Source: Vicinamibacteraceae bacterium
GTDB taxonomy: Bacteria > Planctomycetota > Phycisphaerae > Phycisphaerales > UBA5793
DNA: 64,000 nucleotides
Assembly (NCBI GenBank): GCA_011525805.1
Contig: WYBR01000047.1
Span: 32,543-96,542, forward strand
Direction: 5' to 3'
Of this stretch, positions 27,937 to 36,175 are shown piece after piece. Numbering within the stretch: position 1 is the stretch's first letter; each line of letters begins with the position of its first letter. The notes below the pieces were generated by a model that saw only the letters and a program-made list of their open reading frames with translations, had not been told where the DNA came from and ran no database searches. The position numbers were made by a program, and so were the translations under genes.

Positions 27937-29625
27937 TCAGTTGGCGATCGAGCGCAGTTCGACGTTGGACTTGACGGACGCTCCGCCGGAGCGCGGCGCG
28001 ACGGCCTGGAAGGCGGTCCGCCCGATCGGCGCATCCACCGGCACCATGGCCGTAAGCGTCGCCACGCCGTTCTGGTTGGCGCGGAGCGTGGCGAAGATGA
28101 CGCCCGGCGTGAGAAGCTCAACATCAAGGCCGAGCGCCGGCAGGCTCGTCGGTCCGAGTCCGATGACGCGGTCCGACAGGATTCCGGCCTGGCTGTAGGC
28201 GAGGTAGACCGCTTCGCGCGGGCGCAGGCCGGTGATCGTCCACGTCGCCTGCTGGCCGCGGCGGAGATTGGGCATGGTCATCACGAGACCGGCGGCTTCC
28301 GAGTTGGCGGGCCGGCCGGGCGTCACACAGCCCATCGTGATCGTGTCGATGTCGCCGGGCTTGTGCAGGCCGAGCGTCGCGCTGCCCGCGGTCGGGGCGG
28401 CGTTGGCCTCGAACCAGAACGTGTAAACCGTGCCGTAGCGCAGCGTGTTGGAGAATTCGTTGGTGTTGAAGTCTTCGACGTTCCAGGTGACGGAGTCGCC
28501 GTTGACCGTCATGCTCCACGCCTCGTTCGAGTAGGGCTCCTCATCCTCGGTCGGGGCGTGGAAGCCGGCGTTGCTGACGTTCACTCCGGACCCGAGCGAG
28601 ACGGAGAACGAATTGACCTGCTGCCAGAGGGTGTGGTTGTAGACGGCGTACTCGAAGCGGAAGTTGCCGCCGCCGAGATCGACGGTGCGCGTGGCGATGA
28701 TGCCGTCGCCGTGCGTGCGGTCGTTGACGAAGTGGTGGGTGTCGCCCCAGTCCATCACGTACAGGCCGCGGACCATGTTCTCGGGATGGCTGAAACTCCA
28801 GGTGTCGCCGGAGCGCGAGGCGGTTGTGCGGCGGTAACTGGCGTTGTTGAGATTGTTGTCGTCGTCGATGACGACGTAGTAGGACTCGTAGTAGAACTGG
28901 GCGCCGGAGACGTTGAGGTCGGCGTCGTAGACGCGGAGCATGTGGTCGATGGGTCCGTGGCTGTGGCTGCTCTCGCGGCAGTCGGGCTGCGAGCCGTTGC
29001 CGATGTCGAAGTGCGAGCCGCAGGGATCCCACACGCCGCTGAGGGGGTTGACCTCGAAGCGCGGGCCGAGCCAGTTGCGATCCGAGTTGTTCCCGCTGCC
29101 GTAGGTGTCCTGGCATCCGATGTTGAGGTGGTTGTCGCCGAAGTCCGGATCGCAGGTGCCGCAGCCGCTGGCGTCGGCCGCGAAGAAGCCGTGCTTGAGC
29201 CAGCCGATCCCGATCTGCTCGAGCCGGCCGCCCGAGGTCACTCGATAGAGGTTTTGCGCGATGAAGGGATGGCGCGGGTCCATCTGCCGGAACCACGGCA
29301 CGTCGACGTTGCCGATGTTGCACGAGGTCGTCGAGGCCGCCGAGCCGATCCGCCCGTTCGGGAACGACCCGACGCGGGCGCGCTGCACCAGGCCGGAGAG
29401 CGCCGACACCTCGACGTCGAGCAGTTCACCCTCCGGGCCGGCGAGCGAGCCGTCCAGAAGCGGACGCGCCCAGTCCGGCGCGAGATCATCCGGCTCCTCG
29501 AAGGAAGCGGGAAGGATGCGATTGAGCGAGCCCGTAGCCGGCGCCACGGGCGAGATGCGCAGTTGCGTGGCGGCCATGGCCACGACGCCGCCGGTCAGAC
29601 CCAGCGCGATCAGACGATAGTTCAT
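27937..29625 (-). CDS. Large secreted protein of unknown function with C-terminal planctomycetal module
   Basis: 562 residues. An N-terminal hydrophobic signal (LIALGLTGGVVAMAA) is followed by a Cys-containing region (CGTCDPDFGDNHLNIGC) and long beta-rich sequence with many Asn/Asp. The last about 90 residues (GLRPREAVYLAYS…PIGRTAFQAVAP…SNVELRSI) resemble the C-terminal module of the FG-GAP proteins at 34338 and 36176. Not recognised further; no catalytic residues identified. It is probably extracellular. The ATG at 29625 follows AGGGGAT. Confidence 0.72.
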   Translation of the reverse strand: MNYRLIALGLTGGVVAMAATQLRISPVAPATGSLNRILPASFEEPDDLAPDWARPLLDGSLAGPEGELLDVEVSALSGLVQRARVGSFPNGRIGSAASTTSCNIGNVDVPWFRQMDPRHPFIAQNLYRVTSGGRLEQIGIGWLKHGFFAADASGCGTCDPDFGDNHLNIGCQDTYGSGNNSDRNWLGPRFEVNPLSGVWDPCGSHFDIGNGSQPDCRESSHSHGPIDHMLRVYDADLNVSGAQFYYESYYVVIDDDNNLNNASYRRTTASRSGDTWSFSHPENMVRGLYVMDWGDTHHFVNDRTHGDGIIATRTVDLGGGNFRFEYAVYNHTLWQQVNSFSVSLGSGVNVSNAGFHAPTEDEEPYSNEAWSMTVNGDSVTWNVEDFNTNEFSNTLRYGTVYTFWFEANAAPTAGSATLGLHKPGDIDTITMGCVTPGRPANSEAAGLVMTMPNLRRGQQATWTITGLRPREAVYLAYSQAGILSDRVIGLGPTSLPALGLDVELLTPGVIFATLRANQNGVATLTAMVPVDAPIGRTAFQAVAPRSGGASVKSNVELRSIAN

Positions 29626-29942
29626 GGATGGATCCCCTGTCTGCGAGCGAGCATGAAGAAAACCGCGGCCCCGCCCCACCACGGGACGCACCGCCACCCC
29701 CAGCCTCAGCCGGGACGTACTCAGAATACCGCATTAATGCACTTCGGGGTACGAATAATCCCCGGTTTTTCAGATGATCGCAAACTTTGCGGCGTCCCGG
29801 CCCCAGCCGATAACCGCGCAAGGCGATTCGACGCGACGCTCCCGCCCCAGGGCAGCGAGATTCCTGCGATCGAGTCGCAGTCGCGTCAGGCCGGTGGTTC
29901 GGCACGACCGGACTCCGCTCGTGCGGCCGGGCCTGGTTGGTC
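29626..29942. other. 317-bp intergenic region with AT-rich promoter-like island
   Basis: No gene. Around 29720-29790 the GC content falls. The 10-bp palindrome GCATTAATGC lies at 29731-29740, and the minus strand carries a TATTCT -10-like box just downstream of it. This is probably the promoter and possibly an operator for the secreted protein gene starting at 29625. Confidence 0.4.
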
Positions 29943-30299
29943 CTACTTCTTCGCGGCGCCCTTGCCGGCCGGCGCAGCGCCCTTGCCGGCGGGAGCGGCG
30001 CCCTTGGCCGCCGCGGGAGCGCTCTTTCCGCCGGCGGCAGGTGCCGGCGCGGTCGCGCCCGGGGCCGCGGCGCCTGGAACACCGACGCCGGCTTCGCCCT
30101 CAGCCCCCTCTTCGACCTTTTTCTTGACCTTCTTGCGCACCGTCAGGCGGGGCGCGAGCGTTTTGGGCAGGCCCAGCGGGCTGGCGTCTTCCGCGAACGT
30201 GCCGTCGCCCCTCATCTTCGCGATGCGTTCGGCCCGGGTGAGGACGCTGCGGTGCTGCGAGAGGCCGCTGCCCGACTTGAGACTGCGATCGAGACTCAT
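29943..30299 (-). CDS. Small basic protein of the Verrucomicrobia/Planctomycetes family, with Lys/Ala tail
   Basis: 118 residues. The first about 60 (MSLDRSLKSGSGLSQHRSVL, then TRAERIAKMRGDGTF and SPLGLPKTLAPR) match the 'small basic protein' family that is restricted to the PVC bacteria, as I recall it (TIGR04137 type). Family function is unknown; the abundance of basic residues suggests nucleic-acid or ribosome contact. Unusually, a tail of about 50 residues rich in Ala, Pro, Gly and Lys with repeated KGAAPAG units is added, like histone-H1-type tails. Confidence 0.75.
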   Translation of the reverse strand: MSLDRSLKSGSGLSQHRSVLTRAERIAKMRGDGTFAEDASPLGLPKTLAPRLTVRKKVKKKVEEGAEGEAGVGVPGAAAPGATAPAPAAGGKSAPAAAKGAAPAGKGAAPAGKGAAKK

Positions 30300-30359
30300 G
30301 ATGATCCGCCTTACTGGTCGCTTGGCCGACCGGCGGGTCGTTTCCCCGCCGCAACGGCC

Positions 30360-31133
30360 CTATTCGTGCTTTTTGGCCAGGCGCTGGGAGAAGTCCTTCG
30401 ACCCCCCTTCGCGGCTCTTCCACTGCCGGCCGAGATCCTCCAGACGCCGGTTGAGCGCCTGGGCTGCGGCGTTGCTGTTCCAGCCCTGGAACCCCTCCGC
30501 CGTCACCACCTGCAAAAGAGCGGGATTGTTGTCCTTCAGAACCAGAACGTCAATCCCGTGGCGCTTGAGAAACTCTTTGACCGCCCAGGCCTCGGCCGGC
30601 TCGAACCGCTCGACGATGATGTAGTTCAGACCCGGCCGGCGCGTGTCCCGGTCGAGCGATCGCGGCCCGGCGGGGCTCTGGCGCGGGGGTGATTGCGACT
30701 CGGCCGTGGCCTCGCCGCCTCGCGTGCCGTCCGTCCCCGTGAAGGTCGGAGCGGGGCTCGCCTCCCGCGGCGCAGCGCCCCCGAGACCGCTGCCGCCGAG
30801 GGTCGGATCGTTGATCGACGAGGGGTCGATGCCGACGCCGTCCGACGGCGGGTGCAGCGCCCGCGCCCGTCCGCGATTCACGCCCACGAAATAGGACCCG
30901 ACGATGAGCAGGACCACGACGGCGAGCGCGACGTAGAGATACCCGACCGGCAGGCGGATGAGCCGCGGCGAAGCGGGGCCTGGCGCTGCGGCCGCCTCCG
31001 GCGCGATCGACTCGACGTGGACGCGCGGCGGCGAAAACGTCGGCGCCACTTCCACGGGCCGCGACCGGCCCGGCGCCGGGCCGGTCCGCCCGAAGACTTC
31101 GTACAGCGCCGGTGTGTTGCGGTTCCTGGGCAT
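30360..31133 (-). CDS. Single-pass membrane protein with periplasmic C-terminal domain
   Basis: 257 residues. A cytoplasmic start (MPRNRNTPALYEVFGR) is followed by one helix (YLYVALAVVVLLIVGSYFVGV), a Pro/Gly linker and a C-terminal domain of about 100 residues (LNYIIVERFEPAEAWAVKEFLKRHGIDVLVL). That domain reads like a SPOR-type beta-alpha-beta fold, which binds denuded peptidoglycan. The link is weak, from pattern only. It precedes the small basic protein on the same strand. A cell-envelope role is a guess. Confidence 0.6.
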   Translation of the reverse strand: MPRNRNTPALYEVFGRTGPAPGRSRPVEVAPTFSPPRVHVESIAPEAAAAPGPASPRLIRLPVGYLYVALAVVVLLIVGSYFVGVNRGRARALHPPSDGVGIDPSSINDPTLGGSGLGGAAPREASPAPTFTGTDGTRGGEATAESQSPPRQSPAGPRSLDRDTRRPGLNYIIVERFEPAEAWAVKEFLKRHGIDVLVLKDNNPALLQVVTAEGFQGWNSNAAAQALNRRLEDLGRQWKSREGGSKDFSQRLAKKHE

Positions 31134-31190
31134 GGCGGGCGGTCGCGAAAGGGCCGGCGCCGGAAGGGCGCGCCGGGCCGGTATGAATCG

Positions 31191-31595
31191 TCAGACAACC
31201 TTATCACCCTGCACCGAAAGAGCAATCGCGCTCGCCATGGCGAGCGCGTCGGTGTGGGTGATGCTCAGGCTCCATGCGCCGATGCCGCGGCTCGCGGCGA
31301 TCGCCGCCGCCTCGCCGCGCAGCGCGAGCACCGGCCGCCCCTGTGCATCGGGCAGAATCTCCATGTCCGTCCACGCGATGCCGTCGCGCCAGCCCGTGCC
31401 GAGGGCCTTGAGCACCGCTTCCTTGGCGGCGAAGCGGCCGGCGAGGCGCTCGAAGCGCTTGCGCGGCGCCGCGTCGGCGTGCTGCGCCTCGCGCGGCGTG
31501 AAGCAGCGGTCGAGGAAGCGCGGCCCGTGCTCCTCGAGCATCCGCTCGATTCGCGCGATCTCCACGAGGTCGATGCCGTGCCCGAGGACGTTCAT
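31191..31595 (-). CDS. acpS: Holo-[acyl-carrier-protein] synthase AcpS
   Basis: 134 residues, the usual length. AcpS moves 4'-phosphopantetheine from CoA to a serine of acyl carrier protein. The two signature blocks are GIDLVEIARIERML (metal-binding Asp9) and FAAKEAVLKALGTG (Glu59 and Lys58). SLSITHT near the end is also typical. It is divergent from moaB with a 66-bp gap that must hold both promoters. Confidence 0.93.
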   Translation of the reverse strand: MNVLGHGIDLVEIARIERMLEEHGPRFLDRCFTPREAQHADAAPRKRFERLAGRFAAKEAVLKALGTGWRDGIAWTDMEILPDAQGRPVLALRGEAAAIAASRGIGAWSLSITHTDALAMASAIALSVQGDKVV

Positions 31596-31661
31596 CGCGT
31601 GATCGTAGGGAAGCGCGCTGCCCGGCGGGCGCGGCGCGGCCGCCTCGACCTATCATGCCCC

Positions 31662-32204
31662 ATGCCCTCCGCTTCGACGCAGCAGCACCGCGCCGCCGCG
31701 CACGCTCAACCCGTCGCCTGCGCCGTCCTCACCGTCTCCGACACTCGCACCGAGGCGACCGACGAGGGCGGGCCGCTCATCCGCCGCATGCTCACGGAGG
31801 GCGGGCACGCCATCATCGCCCACGCCATCTGCCGCGATGAACCAGCGCAGATCGCGCGCCGCCTCGACGAATGGATCGGCGACACGCGCATTCAGGTCAT
31901 CCTCACGACCGGCGGCACGGGCATCGCGCGGCGCGACACGACCATCGAGATCGTCACGAGCCGCCTCACGCATCCGCTGCACGGCTTCGGCGAACTCTTC
32001 CGCATGCTCAGTTACGCACAGGTCGGCGCGGCGGCGATGCTCAGCCGCGCCGTCGCCGGACTCGTCGCCGGCGATGCAGGTTGCGATGGGGGCCGCGACA
32101 CCTTCATCTTCGCCATGCCCGGATCGATCAACGCGATCGAGACCGCGATGAAAGACCTCATCGTGCCGGAGTTGTCGCACCTGGTGTGGGAACGCAAGAA
32201 GTGA
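31662..32204 (+). CDS. moaB: MoaB/MogA-family molybdenum cofactor biosynthesis protein
   Basis: 180 residues. The fold-defining stretches are CAVLTVSDTRTEATDEGGPLI, ILTTGGTGIARRDTTIEI and FAMPGSINAIETAM. The family adenylates molybdopterin before metal insertion, although MoaB members are sometimes inactive. The ATG at 31662 puts a short variable head before the first strand. No other moa/moe gene is in the window. Confidence 0.88.
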   Translation: MPSASTQQHRAAAHAQPVACAVLTVSDTRTEATDEGGPLIRRMLTEGGHAIIAHAICRDEPAQIARRLDEWIGDTRIQVILTTGGTGIARRDTTIEIVTSRLTHPLHGFGELFRMLSYAQVGAAAMLSRAVAGLVAGDAGCDGGRDTFIFAMPGSINAIETAMKDLIVPELSHLVWERKK

Positions 32205-32759
32205 CGTGTGCGGGAGCGCGGAACAGGTTAGCCGCGACGCGATGGTCTCAGAGCGGAGCGCGGCGTAGTGCAACCGCGCCCGACACCAGCCCGAAGCGTC
32301 CGCGAGGACGAGACAATTCGCCTCAAAAAGGCACAAAACTCGCAAGAAGGAGTCAGGTCGAAGCCCCAGCGAAGACGGATCAAGCCAACCCGGCCGCAGC
32401 GCCAGCGAGAGCGAGCGCGGTTGCTGCGGTGCGGCGCACCACAAACCGTGCGACGGCTTCGGACCCGCGCTGGATCGCTCCGCGCGCCCGCCGCCACGGC
32501 CGAAGCCCGTCGGGCGGCGGCCGCACCGGCACCTCGATCGCGCCCGACCAGTACACGTCCGACTCGAACCGCCGCAGCGCCATGCGGGGATCGGGCGTGA
32601 AGCGCAGGCGGTAGCGGGTCTCATTCGGGTCAATGCGGCGCGGCGTGATCGGATCAAGGGGTGCATAGTCGCTTCGCGGCACGACCAAGGGCGCAGGCCG
32701 GCCGTCGGTGGCAATCGGCCCCGGCGCCACGCACGACCACGCGGCTCGCTGGGCTTACC
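32205..32759. other. 555-bp region without an intact gene
   Basis: Holds, on the minus strand, the 3' fragment of a zinc-ribbon membrane-protein gene (listed separately). The first 175 bp after moaB show nothing recognisable. Confidence 0.5.
32380..32730 (-). pseudogene. 3' remnant of a zinc-ribbon membrane-protein gene
   Basis: An open frame of 116 codons contains RYRLRFTPDPRMALRRFESD plus VYWSGAIEVPV, which closely repeats the C-terminus of the intact gene just upstream on the same strand (RVRLTPNPRMALRRFESD plus RYWAGQIDVPV, gene 32760-34307). DNA identity is obvious at about 32545-32620 against 32840-32915. The rest of the parent gene is missing. The frame runs on into Ala/Arg-rich sequence with no features. 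Probably a left-over of a tandem duplication. Confidence 0.6.
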
Positions 32760-34307
32760 CTACGGCCATGAGCCGCCGTACAGCGGCTCGGGGCCGTGGG
32801 GCTCATCCGTGAGCTGCCCGCTCACGGGAACGTCGATCTGTCCTGCCCAGTATCGGTCCGACTCAAACCGCCGCAGCGCCATGCGCGGGTTGGGCGTCAG
32901 GCGCACGCGGAACGGCGCATACTCGCGCCAGGGCGACTCTATTGCGGCAGGTTTCAATTCCGTCAACTCGACGCACTTGCTGAAGGGAAGCACCATCGGT
33001 CGCCCGCCCGTCAGTCGTCCGGACCCGAGGCGCCACCAAGCCTCAGACTTGCCCACCACCTCACCCCCGTACAGCAGTTCAATCGTGACCGCAAACGTCG
33101 CGCCATCGAGCAGGCTGAAGAGATCGACTACTTCGTCGAACGATACCTCGAGGTGGCTGCCATGCAGGCTCGGTCGCCACCGCTCATTCATGGCGGTCTC
33201 GAACTCAGGCGCCTCCATCGGCGAGAGTATGTCATAGGTTGTGCCGTCGATACTGGAGTTGATCCTGGTCACGTATTCCGCGTGCAGCGTTTCGACCCCG
33301 AGAATCTCACGCTGCTCGGAAGTCAGTTCACGCTCGATGGACACCTTGAAGTCAAGCGTTAGAGCGCCGCTTGGCGGTTGGCCGAGCGCCACGAGATCGT
33401 CTTCCCATAGCCGACACTCCGGCCATCCGATCGCGTGGCCGCCGCCGAGTGGGCTGAACATCATCGAATGGGGGACCGGCCACCACGAGATGTCTCGGGA
33501 CTTGACGTCGCGAAGTCCGCTCAAGAGGGGCGTCATGCGTGTCTGGAGAGCGGGCCAGTTGCTGCTCTTTCGCGCCAAGAGGGGGTCGACCCAGACGAAT
33601 CCCCAGACCTCCTCGCCGATTGGCCACCTTGATCGAGTCGAGACTCTGACCACTCCTGTTCGCAGGGCCCGCTTCAATGTCGAGGCGCTGCTCAAGCGTC
33701 CGCGTGCTTGAGCAGCGCAAATCACCGCGTTGTTCAAGGGCCCCTTGAAGTCCTCGATCGACTCGGAGGGCGACTCGTGCGTTCGAATGGCGACTTCCAC
33801 AAGCATGAGCCAATCGAGACGTGTCAAGCAGCCCCGCTCAATGCGATAGAACAACTCACTGCTCATCGCTGCGTTCGGCAAAGGGTATGGCCGGCTTCCA
33901 TTGAATTTCAGTTCGGAAAGCAAGAGGCCCTGAATCCGGTCCACCCGCTCGCGCGGCCACAGAAACACCAGCACCGTCGTCGGCACGGCCGCGACCCAGC
34001 CGCGCTGCTGCATCGCCGGCACGCGGAAGGCGAAGTAACTGCCAATCCACACAAGCAGCGCGACGAGCACCCACCGCTTGCGCCGGCGCGTCCTGAAGAG
34101 TTGCCGCTCGCGCCTCGCGGTGTAGCCGCACTCGCTGCACGTCATCCCGGGGGTGTGCGAAAGGTCATACCAGCACTTCGGGCAGCGGCGCACGCGGCGG
34201 ATGCGCCGCCGCACGACATCGCCGAGGAAGGCGAGCAGCAGGAAGACGACCGCGAGTGCGGCCATCCCCCAGCCGAGCGCACTCCAGATGAGGCTCGTGC
34301 CGGTCAT
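32760..34307 (-). CDS. Membrane protein with CPKC...CSECG zinc ribbon (paralogue A)
   Basis: 515 residues. A first helix (LGWGMAALAVVFLLLAFLG) is followed by a four-Cys zinc ribbon (CPKCWYDLSHTPGMTCSECG, near residues 42-61), a basic patch (RRERQLFRTRRRKRW) and a second helix (VLVALLVWIGSYFAF). A long C-terminal region follows that is probably outside. The same head is found in the gene at 41319-42374. This looks like a planctomycetal family; function is not known. It lies 30 bp after the FG-GAP gene, and a truncated copy of its 3' end follows. Confidence 0.72.
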   Translation of the reverse strand: MTGTSLIWSALGWGMAALAVVFLLLAFLGDVVRRRIRRVRRCPKCWYDLSHTPGMTCSECGYTARRERQLFRTRRRKRWVLVALLVWIGSYFAFRVPAMQQRGWVAAVPTTVLVFLWPRERVDRIQGLLLSELKFNGSRPYPLPNAAMSSELFYRIERGCLTRLDWLMLVEVAIRTHESPSESIEDFKGPLNNAVICAAQARGRLSSASTLKRALRTGVVRVSTRSRWPIGEEVWGFVWVDPLLARKSSNWPALQTRMTPLLSGLRDVKSRDISWWPVPHSMMFSPLGGGHAIGWPECRLWEDDLVALGQPPSGALTLDFKVSIERELTSEQREILGVETLHAEYVTRINSSIDGTTYDILSPMEAPEFETAMNERWRPSLHGSHLEVSFDEVVDLFSLLDGATFAVTIELLYGGEVVGKSEAWWRLGSGRLTGGRPMVLPFSKCVELTELKPAAIESPWREYAPFRVRLTPNPRMALRRFESDRYWAGQIDVPVSGQLTDEPHGPEPLYGGSWP

Positions 34308-34337
34308 CGATTCAAGTGTACGGCCGCTGCTCTCTCC

Positions 34338-35903
34338 TCACTCGCGGAACTCGATCTCCATCACGTTGGACACGACGGCGCCGCGCTGCGGGTCGGTCGG
34401 ATCGACGGCCTGGAACCAGACGGAGCCGGTCGGCGCGCGGCTCGCATCGACTTCCAGCGTGGCGAAGCCGTCGGCGTCGGTGACGGCCGTGCCGAGGCGG
34501 AGGATCGGCCGCGCGAGGTTGAGGCAGAGGTCGAAGCGGGCGATGTAGGTGCACCGGGCGGATCGCGCCGCCGCGAGGAAGTACACCGTGCGCCCGGCCT
34601 GGCCGTGGTGCGCGATGAGGTCGAAGGCGCCCTTGCGTCGGGAGAAGGGAGGCGTTTCGGGTCGCAGGAGAATCGGCGCTCCGGCGCGGGCATCGACGCC
34701 GCCGGTGTCGATGAAGTCCTGCGTGATGATGTCTGCGAAGCCGTCGCCGTTCACGTCGCCGACGGCGACCTCGGTGCCGAAGACCCCTCCACGGCCGAGG
34801 CGGGAGGGCTTCGAATAGTGCACGGTCCCCGCTGAGCCGGTCTCGAACACGACATCGGCCCAGGTGTCGGTGACTATGGCGTCGACCGAACCGTCGCCGT
34901 TGACGTCGGCCAGATTGACGGCATATGCGAAGAGGCCGTTTCGCGGGAAGTCTGCCGGCGGGGTGAGCGGCGTGGTTTTACCGGTCCGGCCGTTGATCAC
35001 GTAGGCTCGCGGCGCAAGTCCGCCTTGGTGCGCCCCCGACGCCAGCAGGTCGCCCACGCCGTCGCCGGTGAGATCGTGGCCGCCGGCCAGGGTCCAGCCG
35101 AACAGACTGTCTCCCAGGTGCGGACGGATGAGGTTGTGAATCACGCCGCCATCGGCTCCGGAGAACACCGTGATGCCCAGACCCCCAATGGGACTGGTCC
35201 AGCCTCCCACCGCGACATCGTCTCGACCGTCGTCGTTGACATCGCCCATGCCCGCGATCCGACGCGGCCAATCGCGATCAAGGGTCAGGATCTCAGAGCC
35301 ATCCCGGCCGGAGTGCACGGCCACCCTGCCGTCGGACAGGTAGCGCGAGACGAAGGCGAAGTCAGGAAGGCCGTCGCCGTCCACGTCGCCGACGCCGGCT
35401 ACGTCGCGCCCCAGTTTGGCCGCGATCGGTTCGCCGCTGTAGTGATAGAGCAGCGCGCCGGTTCGGCCGGAGTAGACCTCGACGCGCCCGCTGTTGGTTT
35501 CGGCGTTCGGCTGGCCGAGAATCAGATCGTCGCCGCCATCACCATCAATGTCGCCGATGAACTCTGCGACGAGGTAGCGCAGGCCAAGATCAAAGTGAAG
35601 CGCCTGCGCCCCCGTCACGCGCCACATCTCGCGGCCGGTGCGCCCGGAGTACATGAAGGACCGGCCGAGGACGACGCCGTTCTCTTCGTAGGCATGGTCC
35701 ATGACGAAGACATCGTCAAAGCCGTCGCCGTCGGCGTCTCCGCCGCTGGCGACCGAGCCGCCGAAGAAGACGCTCCCGGGCGGCGGCTCGATCCGGAAGG
35801 GAAGGCCGTTCTGCGCGTTGGCCGGAGCGGACGCAAGCAGGCCGAGCGACGCGGCGGCGAGAGTGGTGGAAAGCGTCTGACGGGTCAGGTTCGTGCGGCG
35901 CAT
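34338..35903 (-). CDS. Secreted FG-GAP/integrin-alpha-type beta-propeller protein 1
   Basis: 521 residues with a signal peptide ending SAPANA. About seven FG-GAP blades carry calcium-loop motifs such as GDADGDGFDDVFV, GDIDGDGGDDLILG, GDVDGDGLPDFAF, GDVNDDGRDDVAVG and GDVNGDGFADIIT. A C-terminal beta module (ARCTYIARFDLCLNLARPIL…TGSVWFQAVDP…VSNVMEIEF) is shared with the next paralogue. It is likely extracellular and calcium-stabilised, for adhesion or binding. The ATG at 35903 has GAGG upstream. Confidence 0.85.
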   Translation of the reverse strand: MRRTNLTRQTLSTTLAAASLGLLASAPANAQNGLPFRIEPPPGSVFFGGSVASGGDADGDGFDDVFVMDHAYEENGVVLGRSFMYSGRTGREMWRVTGAQALHFDLGLRYLVAEFIGDIDGDGGDDLILGQPNAETNSGRVEVYSGRTGALLYHYSGEPIAAKLGRDVAGVGDVDGDGLPDFAFVSRYLSDGRVAVHSGRDGSEILTLDRDWPRRIAGMGDVNDDGRDDVAVGGWTSPIGGLGITVFSGADGGVIHNLIRPHLGDSLFGWTLAGGHDLTGDGVGDLLASGAHQGGLAPRAYVINGRTGKTTPLTPPADFPRNGLFAYAVNLADVNGDGSVDAIVTDTWADVVFETGSAGTVHYSKPSRLGRGGVFGTEVAVGDVNGDGFADIITQDFIDTGGVDARAGAPILLRPETPPFSRRKGAFDLIAHHGQAGRTVYFLAAARSARCTYIARFDLCLNLARPILRLGTAVTDADGFATLEVDASRAPTGSVWFQAVDPTDPQRGAVVSNVMEIEFRE

Positions 35904-36175
35904 GGAAACCTCGCTTTCACTTGTGCGGAGTTCGTGGCGGTCCAGGCAAGCGGCCGGTTGCGGGCCGCGATGGCACATTCGCGGAGGTGAGCGGCCGGGC
36001 GGGGCGTGCAGGCCCGGCGCCGAAGTCCCCGGCTGACCACCAGATTACCAGACCCGGCCGCCGTCCGCAAGAGGCAACCGGCGCAATTCCGGAAAAAGTC
36101 CGCGCCCTGCCGAGGCGATCCGAAGCGGTCCGAGGAGATTGCACGCCGACACAGGGGCGTTCTGATCGCCTTCTG

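Noticed and set aside
27673..30624. 983-codon plus-strand open frame
   Set aside because: It runs antisense across a secreted protein, the small basic protein and a terminator array; no ribosome binding site or domain.
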